Source: Dactylis glomerata
Taxonomy: Eukaryota; Streptophyta; Magnoliopsida; Poales; Poaceae
Assembly (NCBI GenBank): GCA_007115705.1
Contig: QXEO01000431.1
Span: 3,582,946-3,646,945, forward strand
Direction: 5' to 3'
Length of the DNA stretch: 64,000 bases
A program made the position numbers and the translations under genes. The notes under the pieces are model-generated. The model was given only the letters and a program-made list of their open reading frames with translations. It was not told the DNA's origin and did not search any database. Shown here one piece after another: positions 25,777-37,930 of this stretch (position 1 is its first letter; the number at the start of each line of letters is the position of its first letter).

Positions 25777-25794
25777 TGGCGCCGTTGCCAGGAA
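25777..25794 (+). other. Primer-binding site of element C
   Basis: TGGCGCCGTTGCCAGGAA lies 10 nt after the LTR end. It matches the tRNA-Asp complement except near its 3' end. Confidence 0.75.
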
Positions 25795-25940
25795 AAAGAT
25801 TTCTGCAAGGGGAGTCTCTCACGCTCAATCTTTTACATTGTTTTTGTTTTGCTTTATTTTAATTTTACTTGCATCGTTTTATCAAAAATACAAAAAATTA
25901 GCTTCCTTTATAGTTGTTACTTCATTACTTTTAGTTCATT

Positions 25941-26534
25941 ATGTTGTTCTCTAAGTATGTTTTGGAGGACCACTCAGTAGGTAGTGGTTCTATCATTGGG
26001 AAAGGTAACATCAAGGAGTTCTTTAATCATGTTAGTATGCATAAAGATGTTGAGGATAGATCTTTGGCTGAGCTCGCTCCTAGTTATGAAGTTGCTGCTG
26101 CTTATTTAGTTCACATGTTGGAGGCTAGGTTTGTTAACCTTAATCCTTTTATGCAATAAATGTTTCTTAAGCTTCATGATATCGAAGACTCCGAAAAGAA
26201 AGATTTTATTTTGGAGACTTTGCGTAGAGAATTTAGAGATGTTGTTATTGCAGTTAGGAAAGTTTTTGAGCGTTTTAATATGCTTGGCTCACGTGTAGAG
26301 GTTGTTGGTACAAACAATGAAGATATCAAAGTACCAATACCTTACAAACTCGTAGGATTGCATGAAGCTTTGGAAAAGAATTTTGATTGGATTTGTCCTG
26401 AAAACCCTTTCGATGAAAGTAATGAACCAAAGAGTGTTCACAAGGGATCTTCAAAAACTCATTTGGATACAATTCAATTCATTGTTGAAAAGACTTCTGC
26501 AATTGATCTTAATGCCTCATTTGACATTACTTGA
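25941..26534 (+). pseudogene. ORF of unknown function in element C, broken by one in-frame stop
   Basis: One continuous frame of about 197 codons holds a TAA at 26157-26159, directly before a Met codon. The first part contains GKGNIKEFFNHVSMHKDV and SYEVAAAYLVHMLEARF. The second contains KLHDIEDSEKKDFILETLR, VRKVFERFNML, PIPYKLVGLHEALEKNFDW and a tail ending LNASFDIT. It is charged, looks mostly helical and shows no zinc knuckle or protease motif. It sits where gag-protease lies in E, and both end in a similar D-x-T tail before the shared CTGCGCCTA sequence. I do not recognise the domain. It may be a cargo or degenerate gag-like ORF of a non-autonomous family. Confidence 0.5.
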
Positions 26535-29116
26535 TTTTCACCTTTCTGCGCCTACCTCAAAGGCGTAAAAGAAAAACACTCTTAGGAGATAACCCATTAT
26601 TTTATTTTCAATACTTTTTCTTTTATTTGAGTCTTGGAAGTTATTACTACTATAATAACCGATCCTTATCCTTTTGATTTCGTTGTTGTGCCAAGGAGAA
26701 CCTCTAATTTGAGGGAGGTAAGATTTGGGGAAGTTGTTGTCCTAAAACAGATTTCAGTGCTGCACCGTAAAAATTCGTGAACATTCTCAGAATATCTTTT
26801 TGACCTGCGATTTCTTGTGCATATGCCCCAGATTATATCCAAACTTTCATTAGTTTTGCACTTTTCGATTTGAGCAACATAAGGTCTTTGAAAAAATCGA
26901 CCTTTGTCAGCTGTTCTGTTTTGACAGATTTCTACCACTATTTGTGTTTGTCTCTCGATCGCTTTTCTTTTTTAGTTCTTTTGATCACGAGACTTTTGAG
27001 GAAGTTGCTACAGTAGTATATGCTTTATATGTGGTGTTTTTGAGTAGAAACCTGAACCAAAAGGGTTGATCTACTATTATGTTTATACTAACGTTGCTAA
27101 TAGACTTGTGTGAAGTTTTGTATGAAGGAAATTTTCAAGTGTAGGGATTGGAGAGTGATGAGATGAGATGAGATGAGATGAAGTATGGACAAAAGATCAA
27201 GCTTGGGGATGCCATATCACCCCAAAAAATATCCAAGAGGTACAAGCGTCAAAGCTTGGGGATGCCCCCGAGGCACCCCTTCTTCATTGGCAAAAATCAG
27301 GTCACCTTTCAACACACTATATTTTTATTGCTTCATGCATTATACGTTTTTTTGGAGCATCTTTACTTTCATTTTCAGTTTTGTTTTGTTTTGTTTGCTG
27401 CAATAAATGGTTGGACCCCAACAAATTTCTTTTGGAGAAGACACACTCCATTTTTCATTGCCAAGAACACTCTAGTTTTCACTCTTATCGTTCAACGAGT
27501 GTTCTCTTTTTCTAGAACTGCGTTTAGCTTTCATTTTTTGCCTTGATTTTTGTTCAGATCTTGTTATATCTTTGCATCAAGGTGTATTTAGACTACTGGT
27601 CTATGTTGGTTTTCATAAAAACAGTTGTTTCAAAAAGGTTTGACTGGTGTTGGAAAAGAGAAAAAAGTTTCATGACTATACTGGTACAAATGAGAGCTTG
27701 TTTAGACTGCGGCTTAGACTTTTGCATGTCATGCTTGATGTCGTTTTGATAGTATGCTTAGTAGTTTTTGCTGTAGCATGACTTGCCTCAAATGACTGAG
27801 ATTGCTTAATGAGCCTTTGAAAAAAATCATGCATTGTTTTTATTATGTGGAAGCATTTATTTGGTTTTCTCCTTTGATGCTTTATTTGGGTTGACTTGGC
27901 GCATGCTTACAACATGTTTGACTCTAACAAGTCGCTATAAGCCTCTATGATCATTTGTTTTTGACTTGTGATGCCATTTTATACTTCTTTTAATAATGTT
28001 TTGTCGCTATGCATGATTATGGCCGTTATTGCTCTCTTAGTTGGTCGCTCCCAGTCTTTTGCTAGCCTTCATTTTGTACTGAGTATGAGCTCTACTCGTG
28101 CATCCAACTCCCAAAAACCAAGTTTTCTATTGTGTCCACTATAAATTCCTATGCATGGTATTTGCAAGCCATTCCAAGTAAATTTTCATGTGCTACCTTT
28201 CAAAAAAAACCTTCAAAATACTTCTCATTTTGTGACAGTATTTTCAGCTCATCGGGGCATAGTGGTCGGATTTGCTATCTTCCATATTGTCTTATTCAGA
28301 AAAGAAAAAAAGAAAAGAAAAAAGGCACTCCTCCATGGTATGTGAATGTTGGTGGGCACCCGATGGAATCGGTTAGCCATGGTTTGTGAAAGGAAAAAGG
28401 TGGGGAGGAGTGCAGAGCTTTATAAAAGAGCACCAAAGTGTGAATCTCTCTCTCAAAAACTTGCTTCATTTTTGTATGGAAGATAGTAAGAACCCCAATG
28501 CCAGTCGTTGACAAAGACAACCACCTCTCAAAACCAATTTTTATCTCTCTGTTTTACAAATGAAAAGCTCTAGCACATGTTTAATCACTACTTCCCTCTG
28601 CGAAGGGCCTTTCTTTTACTTTTATGTGAGTCTCCACCTTCTACCTTTATGCATCGTCTAAGAGCGCATAGTTGCCATTCTAAGTATAATGTGCATAGTC
28701 CCAAAGTTTATCATTGATTGATTCATGATTATGGTTTTGCTTGTTCTTAAATTATTTGTATCTAGTCGCCCTCTTAAACTTCAAGGTGTCCTATGCATTT
28801 ATGTTTTGCTATTCTATGAAGGCCAAGCTGAAAACCATTTGCTATGTTTATCCATATGATTTGAACACATGTTTGACTTTAATTGTTTCATTGTTCATGA
28901 TCTTTCGTTTGTGTATCTTTTCATGTTATAATATGGTTCCTAAGTTCTTATTGTCAAGATTATGTCTTTTATGCCCATGTTTTAAGTTCTTTGATCCTAG
29001 CACTCAATACTTTACATAGTTGATCAAGATTGTGATGGTGCATGTCACCTCAAAAATTATTCTTTTGTTATCACTTACCTACTCAAGGAGGAGCAGGAGT
29101 TAAGCTTGCGGATGCT
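26535..29116 (+). other. Non-coding internal region of element C
   Basis: It opens with the same CTGCGCCTA...AGGCGT stretch as A and E. Two AAGCTTGGGGATGC motifs lie at 27199-27212 and 27252-27265, and a variant polypurine motif AAGCTTGCGGATGC at 29102-29115. From about 28110 to 28560 it differs from A and E but matches element D (41950-42540), so C and D share a subtype. A (GATGA)n run lies at 27158-27182. No gene is supported. Confidence 0.65.
27158..27182. repeat. GATGA microsatellite
   Basis: About five units of GATGA (GATGAGATGAGATGAGATGA) within the internal region of C. The other elements carry only one or two units at this position. Confidence 0.8.
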
Positions 29117-29152
29117 TGATACGTCTCAAATGTATCTATAATTTTTGATGCT

Positions 29153-30818
29153 TGATTGCTGGTTGATGGCGCCAGAAAAGAGTTGGTGCCTAGTTGAATG
29201 TCCAGCCCATTGGGAACCCCAAGAGGAAGGTGTGATGAATACAACAGCAAGGTTTTCCCTCAGTTAAGAAACCAAGGTATGTCGATCAGGAGAGGAGCAA
29301 ACAAACAACTGAAGGTGATGCTTGCAAGCTTCGCGACAGCTCCAGACAATTTATATGGTGCCTCGTCCAAGCTTTGCTTTGCGAGCAGCAACGTGGAACC
29401 TGCACACACACAACCAAGTACTTTGTTCCCAACTTGCGATGAGGTTGTCAATCTCACCGGTTTGCTTGAAACAAAGGGTATGAGCGTATCGAGTGGAAAA
29501 CAGTGAAAGTATGCGAGTAAAGTAAACAGTGCGAGTAAAGTAAACATGCGATAGCAATATGATGGAAATAGGACTGGGGTCCACAGTTCACTAGCGGTGT
29601 CTCTCCATAAGATAAATAACACATGCTGGGTAAACAAATTACAGTTGGGCAATTGATAGAATAAAGATAAACGTGATATGTCAAGAAGATCACTATGCGA
29701 TTTACTCTGGGCATTACAACAAAATACATAGACCGCCATCCAACTGAATCTATGACTAATAATCCACTCACGGGGATATCGTCCGAACACCCCATGAGTA
29801 TTAAGTTGCGAACAACAGATAATTGCATTAAGCAAAGTGTGTAATATAAACAAAGCATATGCCCTTGAGCATATGAATGTTCTTTTCTCACTAGTAGCAA
29901 TAGCACATCTACAATCTTAGAGGTTTCTGTCACTCCCCCTGGTTAAATAGAGGCATGAACCCACTATCGAGCATAAATACCCCCTCTTGGAGTCACTAGC
30001 AACTACTCGGCCAAGATAGCTACTAACAACGGAGAGCATGCAAGATCATAAACAACATAGAGATAACATAAGATATATTTCAGTATAGCAACTCAATCAT
30101 AACACCAATATTCATCGGATCCCAACAAACCAAACATGTAGAATTACATAACGGTGATCTCAATCATGTACGGCAGCTCATGAGATCTAAACATGAAGCA
30201 CATGGTGGAGGAGAAAACCATCTAGCTACTGCTATGGACCCATAGTCCAAGGTAGACTACTCACTCATCGCTCTAGAGGCAAGCATGGCGATGAAGAAGA
30301 CCTCCGGTGGCGATTTCCCTCTCCGGCAGGGTGCCGAGAAGAGCTTCTGGACCCTCCCGATCTTGGGTCGACGACGGCGGCGGATCGCGATGTGTTTCTG
30401 GAAAATTGATTGGGTACTTAGGTTTTTACCATCGGGGGGTCTTTATAGGCGAAGGGGCAGCGTCAGAAGTGGACCGAGGCGTCCTCACACATAGGGGGCG
30501 CGGCCAGGGGCTGGGCCGCGCCGCCCTGGTGTGAGGGCCCCTCGTGGCCCCACTCCGTCTCCTCTTCGGATCTCTGGAAGCTTCCGGGAAAAATAAGACT
30601 TCAGGAACTTGTTTCGTCCAATTCCGAGAATATTTCCTGTGTAACTTTTCTGAAACACAAAAACAGCAGAAAACAGGGAACTGGCACGGTGGCGACTTGT
30701 TAATAGGTTAGTTCCGGAAAATGCATAAAAGTGCCACAAAGTGTAACGAAACATTAGGCAAATGGTGTAAAAACAAGCATGGAGCATCAAAAATTATGGA
30801 TACGTCGGAGACGTATCA
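29153..30818 (-). mobile_element. Solo LTR 1 inside the 3' LTR of element C (1666 bp)
   Basis: The plus strand begins TGATTGCTGGTTGATGG and ends GGAGACGTATCA. The target duplication atgct is perfect (29148-29152 and 30819-30823). There is no internal domain. Confidence 0.92.
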
Positions 30819-31068
30819 ATGCTCCATGCTTGTTTATACACCATTTGCTTTGTGTTTTGTTATACTTCGTGGCGTTTTTATGCATTTTCCGGAACTAACC
30901 TATTAACGAGATGCCACAGTGCGAGTTCCATGTTTTTGTTGCTTTTGTGTTTTAGAAAAGCTACACAGGAAATATTCTCAGAATTGGACGAAACAAAAGC
31001 CAAACCTTCTATTTTTACCGAAGCTTCGCGAAGACCAAAGATGAGACGGAGGGGGGCCAGGGGCTCGC

Positions 31069-32733
31069 TGATTGCTGGTTGATGGCACCAGAAAAGAGTT
31101 GGTGCCTAGTTGAATGACCAGCCCGTTGGGAACCCCAAGAGGAAGGTGTGATGAATACAGCAGCAAGGTTTTCCCTCAGTTAAGAAACCAAGGTATGTTG
31201 ATCAGGAGAGGAGAGACAAATGACTGAAGGTAATGCTTGCCAGCTTCGCGACAGCTCTAGACAATTTATATGGCGCCTCGTCCAAGCTTTGCTTTGCGAA
31301 CAGCAACGTGGAACCTGCACACACACAACCAAGTACATTGTTCCTAACTTGCGATGAGGTTGTCAATCTCACCGGTTTGCTTGAAACAAAGGGTATGAGC
31401 GTATCGAGTGGAAAACAGTGAAAGTATGCGAGTAAAGTAAACAGTGCGAGTAAAGTAAACAGGTGATAGCAATATGATGGAAATAGGACCGGGGTCCACA
31501 GTTCACTAGTGGTGTCTCTCCATAAGATAAATAACACATGCTGGGTAAACAAATTACAGTTGGGCAATTGATAGAATAAAGATAAACGTGATACGTCAAG
31601 AAGATCACTATGCGATTTACTCTGGGCATTACAACAAAATACATAGACCGCCATCCAACTGCATCTATGACTAATAATCCACTCACGGGGATATCGTCCG
31701 AACACCCCATGAGTATTAAGTTGCGAACAACAGATAATTGCATTAAGCAAAGTGTGTAATGTAAACAAAGCATATGCCCTTGAGCATATGAATGTTGTTT
31801 TCTCCCTAGTAGCAATAGCACATCTACAACCTTAGAGGTTTCTGTCACTCCCCCAGGTTAAATAGAGGCATGAACCCACTATCGAGCATAAATACCCCCT
31901 CTTGGAGTCACTAGCAACTACTCGGCCAAGATAGCTACTAACAACGGAGAGCATGCAAGATCATAAACAACATAGAGATAACATAAGATATATTTCAGTA
32001 TAGCAACTCAATCATAACACCAATATTCATCAGATCCCAACAAACCAAACATGTAGAATTACATAACGGTGATCTCAATCATGTAGGGCAGCTCATGAGA
32101 TCTAAACATGAAGCACATGGTGGAGGAGACAACCATCTAGCTACTACTATGGACCCATAGTCCAAGGTAGACTACTCACTCATTGCTCCGGAGGCAAGCA
32201 TGGCAATGAAGAAGACCTCCGGTGACGATTCCCCTCTCCGGCAGGGTGCCGGGAAGAGCTTCTGGACCCTCCCGATCTTGGGTCGACGACGGCGGCGGAT
32301 CACGATGTGTTTCTGGAAAATTGATCGGGCCCTTAGGTTTTTCCTCTCGGGGGATCTTTATAGGCGAAGGGGCATCGTCAGAAGTGGACCGAGGCAGCCT
32401 CACACATAGGGGGCGTGGCCAGGGGCTGGCCCGCGCCGCCCTGGTGTGAGGGCCCCTCGTGGCCCCACTCCGTCTCCTCTTCGGATCTCTGGAAGCGTCG
32501 GGGAAAAATAAGTCTTCGGGAACTTGTTTCGTCCAATTCCGAGAATATTTCCCGTGTAGCTTTTCTGAAAAACAAAAATAGCAGAAAACAGGGAACTGGC
32601 ACTGTGGCGACTTGTTAATAGGTTAGTTCCGGAAAATGCATAAAAGTGCCACGAAGTGTAACGAAACATTAGGCAAATGGTGTAAAAACAAGCATGGAGC
32701 ATCAAAAATTATGGATACGCCGGAGACGTATCA
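31069..32733 (-). mobile_element. Solo LTR 2 inside the 3' LTR of element C (1665 bp)
   Basis: The plus strand begins TGATTGCTGGTTGATGG and ends GGAGACGTATCA. The target duplication ctcgc is perfect (31064-31068 and 32734-32738). It is nearly identical to solo LTR 1 and in the same orientation, but its distinct duplication shows an independent insertion. Confidence 0.92.
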
Positions 32734-34107
32734 CTCGCCACACCCTAGGGCGGCGCGGGCCAGGGTCTGGCCGTGCCACCAGGGGGTGAGCCGCCCTGGT
32801 CCACCCTCTAACGCTGCCCTTTCGCCTATAAGTTCCCCTCGATGGGAAAAACCTAAGGGATGGATCTCTTTTCCATGAAACATACTGCAAGCTGCCGCCA
32901 TCGCCGTCGCGAGATCGGGAGGATCCAGGAGCTCTTCCTGGCACCCTGCTGGAGAGGGGAATCCCTGACAGAGGCCTTCTCCACCACCATGGTCGCCTCC
33001 GGAGTGATGTGTGAGTAGTCTACCATGGACTACGGGTCCATAGCAGTAGCTAGATGGTTGTCTCCTCCGCCATGTGCTTCATGTTTAGATCTTGTGAGCT
33101 GCCCTACATGATCAGGATCATTTTTATGTAATTCTACATGTTGTGTTTGTTGGGATCCGATGAGTTTTGGTACTATGTTAAGTTGATGTGCTAAATTATA
33201 TATCTTATGTTATCTCTATGTTGTTTATGATCTTGCATGCTTTCCGTTGCTAGTAGCTATCTTGGCCGAGTAGATGCTAGTGACTTCAAGAGGGAGTATT
33301 TATGCTCGATAGTTGGGTTCATGCCTCTAGTAATCTGGGGGAGTGACAGAAACCTCTAAGGTTGTAGATGTGTTGTTGCCACTAGGGAGAAAACAACATT
33401 CTTGTGTCCAATGACATTTGCTTTGTTTACATTACGCACTTTGCTTAATGCAATTATCTGTTGTTCGCAACTTAATACTCAAGGGGTTCTCGGATGACTC
33501 CCCGCGAGTGGATTTTTATTCATAGATGCAGTTGGATGGCGGTCTATGTATTTTGTCGTAATGCCTAGAGTGAATCTCACAGTGATCCTCATGACATATG
33601 TACGTTATCTTTACTCTATCAATTGCCCAGCTGTAATTTGTTTACCCAGCATGTTATTATTTATCTTATGGAGAGACACCACTAGTGAACTGTGGACCCC
33701 GGTCTAATTTCCTTTACATTGCTATTATCGTTTACTTTTACTCGCTCAGTTTACATTCTTGCATACTATTACCTTTTACCACTCGATACGCTCAATCCTT
33801 TGTTTACAACATACCGGTGAGATTGACAACCTCATCGTAAGTTGGGAGCAAAGTTCTTGGTTGTGTTGTGTGCAGGTTCCACGTTGCTGCTAGGTGAAGA
33901 AGCTCCTACGTCAACTACGCACCAGCATTTTCTGGCGCCATTGTCCGAAGTGTCGCGAAGCTAGCAAGCATCACCTTATGAAGTTTGGCTTTCTCCTTCT
34001 GGTTCGATAACCTTGGTTTCACAACTGAGGGAAACTTGCTGCTGTGCTCCTCATACCTTCCTCTTGGGGTTCCCAACTGGGTGCCTTAACACCGCACCAT
34101 CAGTCAA

Positions 34108-35029
34108 TCACGTCATACTTCTGGTATGCATAGGTTTATACATACAAGCCAAATTAAAGAGATGCAAGTCGAAGAATCTTTTAATCTATGATCGCCTCCA
34201 AGTACCCAACCATACCCTCGGGGGCTACTCCCATCGGAAGCGCTGGTCGTCCACCCGATGAAATATAAAGATCGAGAAGAAAAGGGATTAAGAATTGTTT
34301 TATGAAGGTTATGACAAAAGAAGACGAGAAAGAAGAATACGCTTTTTGAGCCTATACTCTAAAAAATCAACTATATCCTTGGGGGCTACTCCCATCGGGA
34401 GCGCTAGTCGCACACCCGATGGAGATGGAACATTTGATGATAAAATCAACATTTCACTTCCATCGGGAGGGATTTGCGACTAGTTGAAGAAAACAACCCA
34501 AAGATTTTGGGTATTGAAACAACAAGGCTCATGACAAAATTATGATTCTCTAGCCGCGTCATCGCGATAAAAAGCTTGAATGTCGTGGTCGCAAAGATCA
34601 TGAAGGTAAGATCTCAGGATCCATCCCGCATGGGCTAGTATACGCACATGAATGCGCTCTGCTAGTGAATTTCCATATCCATGATACGAAGAAAATTCCC
34701 GGTGGACGCCCTGGGTACCCTAAGAAATAATGGAATCCATGTCTTTGTAAGTCCTAAATGAGGCAAAAGACTAGGTTACGCCAGGTACCGAATTCGAGTC
34801 CGGGGACTTGAGTTTGAAGTAGGTAGCAAGTTTTTGCTCACGCAATTAGCTGGTTTCCTGATCCGTCAGAAGCACCAGGCTTGCTAACCAAAGTCCCCAT
34901 GAAAAATTAAGAATATAAAATATTCAATGAGATTGAGAAAGAAAGGAAGACGAATATTGATCAAGTCGAAGATATAAAGATTTGAGATTCAACCCGAATC
35001 TACAAATCTGGTAGAATATCGGGGGCTAC
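34108..35029 (+). other. 3' untranslated region of the Tat-like element with repeated GGGGGCTAC motif
   Basis: No gene is supported. CGGGGGCTACTCCCATCGG occurs at about 34219-34237 and a near copy at 34381. Each is followed by AGCGCT(G/A)GTCG and CACCCGATG. The third GGGGGCTAC, at 35021-35029, touches the LTR and is the likely functional polypurine tract. Confidence 0.6.
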
Positions 35030-35400
35030 TGACAAGGGTATAGCTACTAAGGCCCATTATATTAGTACCCCTGGGGCCTATTTGGGTAATAGTCCAGTGG
35101 GAATTATGCCCAATCATAGTTATAGTACAAATACGAGATGATATCGTATACAAACATTGTAATTTGTATCGAACCCAACCAGATCCTCGAGACCTGGCTA
35201 CCTATATATAGGGGCCAGGAGAGGTCGGCTAGGGACAGATTGAGATTCAGCCAATTGTCTACTAGCTTATTCTCAACACGCATCAAGTTTTGCCTTGTTT
35301 GTCTAAATCTTTACCTTTGAGTTCATCCGACGCCCTCTTCCTCCGATCCTAAGTCCTTCATCTAGGACATTTGCCAAGTTAACCCTCATTGGGTATGAAC
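35030..35400 (+). repeat. 3' LTR of the Tat-like host element
   Basis: It starts TGACAAGGGTATAGC after the polypurine tract. It contains ACCTATATATAGG, a TATA-type promoter, near 35200. The 3' end is uncertain: TTTGCCA near 35378 or GTATGAACA near 35400 are both possible CA ends. No second LTR is in the window for comparison. Confidence 0.55.
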
Positions 35401-35883
35401 AAATTAAAAAATGCATTGATAGTAAGGAAGTTTATATTTAGGGGCTTAACAACTGAATTTAACAATGACCAACACTCTAACATGAAAACACCATGCTTAA
35501 CATTCAATTTAAGTACATCCTTACCCGTGTAAATTTTAAACCGGGTACAAAATATTTAACAGGAGCACACATGTGTAAGAAAGCAAGATCTGGGAGCAGC
35601 CTGCCAACCAGTGCATCAATTCTTAGGCCGCTATTGGGTCAGTCTGAACCCCAGGCATCATCACACGCAGCTTGTTTGGCGGTGATCTGGCTCCTCCTCG
35701 CCTCCTCCTGCTCCTTCCGCTTGCTCGGACTGGAGCATGAGAACTTCTTTAACCCCATCCCATAGGGGATCAGCCTCTCTGTCGTTCTCGCGGATGTCTT
35801 GGGCCTCGGCATCGACGGTTCTAGGTCTACAGTTCAACTTAAAAACAGTGAGAGTTTGAAGATGCAAGTTACATCTACAGTTC
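35401..35883. other. Unassigned sequence with a small minus-strand frame
   Basis: AT-rich sequence is followed by a GC-rich patch. On the minus strand, 35867-35661 is open for 68 codons (with ENDREADPLWDGVKEVLML and a Glu/Gly-rich tail) and looks compositionally like plant coding sequence. It has no recognised domain, no partner exon that I can see and no clear start. It may be a gene fragment. Confidence 0.25.
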
Positions 35884-36941
35884 TGACGGAGATATGCCCT
35901 AGAGGCAAATAATAAAGCGTGTTTTTATTACCATATCTCATTTGTTCATAATATATTATGTGTCATGCTATAACTGTATTAAGCAGAAACATTAGTACAC
36001 GTCTGGCATATAGCAAATAGGTCCCTAGTAGCCTCTATTGAACTAGCTCATGTGTCATTTGATGATCAAGGTTTCCTGATCATAGAAAATTATGTCAATG
36101 ACAATGAGATCATGTATGGACATGATGAACATACACCTAACACTAGTATTGCGATGAGGTCAGTCACTAGAAGTTTCAGCGTTGCAACCAGATCCATAGA
36201 TTGTGATGTCACATTTAATTACTACATAGATTGTATCAACTGTCACATTTAATTACCATAGATTGTGACCTAATCCATAGATTGTGATGTCACATTTAAT
36301 TACTACATCCAGAGGCTGCTTTGATTGCATCAACTGTCATTACCGTAATAGGATGACTGAAAAGGTGTCTCTTGGGTATGCCAGTGGGGTATGTTGATGC
36401 GTGTGCACCAAGGGTAGGATTTGTCCATCCGTATGACAGATTGATACTCTGGGCCCACTCGATGACAGTTGCACGTACGAAGCTTGCAAGCGTGTGACTA
36501 GATCATGGAGGACGCAATATCATGTGAACGAGTAAAAAGACTTGTCGGTAACGAGGGTAAACATGATATGGATATATCGGTGATCTAACCTCGGACAAGA
36601 TCTAGTGTCACGAGACAAAGGGAATATGATATGATGTTTATGGATCAACAAAGTGTTTCATTGAATGCACAGGGATCAGCATGGCTTTCTAGAGTTGATT
36701 GTTGATCATTGATTGAGAGGCATTTCGATCATGTCTAGAGTATTCCCCGACCCGTAGGGTGTCACACTTAAGGGTATACGATGATTAGGGATCGATTTGG
36801 AATTAATGGAAATCATATGAAGTTAACCGGAAATGTTCCGAGTAATATCGGAAGTGTTCCGGAGACATCAGAAAGGTTCTGGACTTTATCGGAAATGTTT
36901 TGGTGAAAGAATTATGCCAAGGGATTGTTAATTAATGGTTT
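35884..36941 (+). repeat. Copia-type LTR, 5' portion
   Basis: It begins TGACGGAGATATGCCCTAGAGGCAA. The GATATGCCCTAGAGGCAA start is characteristic of the BARE/WIS/Angela-related Copia LTRs of Triticeae. Further matching landmarks are CCTAGTAGCCTCTA, GGGCCCACTCG and CACACTTAAGG. It stops near 36941, where an oppositely oriented LTR of the same type begins, so its 3' part is missing. An apparent 66-codon frame at 36052-36252 lies inside the LTR and is not a gene. Confidence 0.6.
36194..36308 (+). repeat. 81-bp tandem duplication within the Copia LTR
   Basis: CCATAGATTGTGATGTCACA followed by TTTAATTACTACAT occurs at about 36194 and again at about 36275. A third partial copy lies between them. 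Confidence 0.75.
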
Positions 36942-37930
36942 TGTTGGGGTTCGATGCAAATAAAAAATTATTTCTACGCAACCCCAAATTTCCCAAGGAT
37001 CTATCTATTAGTAATGCTATAACGGTAAACTGGTGTTCGGCGATATACTCTCGAAGACTGAACGTGGGGATTACGCCCCCGCACAGGCGTTGATGATGAA
37101 GCTGACGTAGTCGACCTCAAGATCATTGTAGAACTTGGTTCAACGACTCCGGTGCCACAAGTGCAGCACCTCCATGTACTCACACACATACGGTGATCAC
37201 GATGACCCCCAGAATCTCCAATCGAGTTGAGATTGTGGAAGTAGACGGTGTTTGATAGAATCCCGAAACTCCACACCATGACGGCGTGCAGGAGTGGTGT
37301 GATCTCAATCCTACACAGCCCATCGGGAGGCCATGCACGAGAGAGAGACGTGGAGGTGGGAAGGATGGCGCACCAGGAAGAGGAGAGGAGGCATGTGGCC
37401 TATTGTTGTGTGTCTTTCCCTCCTCCTAGGGCCCCCTTTATATAGTGGGGAGGGGAGCACCAACCCCTCCACCAAGGCAGCCTAGGGCGGCGGAGGCTAG
37501 GGCAGGGCCAGCCGGACCCCAACCCAAACCCTAACCCTAGCCTGGCTGGCTAGGTCCTAGGGGCCCAAGGCGCCCCTTCCCTTATCCAATAAGGGGGCGC
37601 ATATGGCCTTAGTGGGCTTCCCTCTGAGAGGGACCCAATAAGATGTTTAGCCTATTTTATTGATTTAATTAATATTAATTCATTTATTTAATATCAATTA
37701 ACTCGTAATTAATTCCCCGATACTCCAAAACACTTCCGGACTCCATCAAAACACTTTTGGACTCCACCGAAACTTTTTCGGACTCCGCCGAAACTATTTC
37801 AAACTTTATCTGAATGATTCCCTCTCTCATATATCAACACACAATGTTTTCGAATATTACCAAAACCATCTCAAGCATCATGAACCCTTAAGTGTGTTAC
37901 TCGACGGTTTGAGAACACTACAGACATTAC

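Larger units (their letters stand above)
24140..34102 (+). mobile_element. Complete Athila-like Gypsy element C, non-autonomous, with nested solo LTRs
   Basis: The target duplication gtcaa is perfect (24135-24139 and 34103-34107). The order is 5' LTR, tRNA-Asp type primer-binding site, one short ORF of unknown type, non-coding internal region, 3' LTR. The 3' LTR holds two solo LTRs in the opposite orientation. The internal region is only 3.35 kb (25767-29116) and has no gag, protease, reverse transcriptase or integrase, so movement would depend on other elements. It inserted into the Tat-like host upstream of the antisense ORF start. Confidence 0.9.
29117..34102 (+). repeat. 3' LTR of element C, in three pieces
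   Basis: The pieces are 29117-29152, 30819-31068 and 32734-34102, about 1645 bp in total after removing the duplicated target sites. It starts TGATACGTCTCAAATG and ends ACCGCACCATCA. The two breaks carry exact 5-bp target duplications of two solo LTRs. Confidence 0.9.
10081..35400 (+). mobile_element. Tat-like Gypsy host element, 3' part, split by several insertions
   Basis: Visible pieces are 10081-12046, 22042-24139 and 34103 to about 35400. They are joined logically by two precise target duplications (caata and gtcaa). The right end carries a polypurine tract GGGGGCTAC (35021-35029) and a 3' LTR starting TGACAAGG, so the element points to the right. The ORF it carries lies on the opposite strand. 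Tat-lineage Gypsy elements of grasses are known to carry such antisense ORFs between pol and the 3' LTR. The pol genes, expected to the left, are not present in the window. This is the oldest layer of the nest between 7279 and 35400. Confidence 0.7.

Noticed and set aside
29153..32733. The two same-orientation LTRs read as one element with a 250-bp body
   Set aside because: Each LTR has its own perfect target duplication, and the 245 bp between them is the continuing 3' LTR of element C, not internal retrotransposon sequence.
24140..34102. CRISPR arrays, operons or bacterial-type systems
   Set aside because: The regular repeats are LTRs and their copies. The DNA is clearly plant nuclear, with introns and retrotransposons, and no spacer-repeat array was found.
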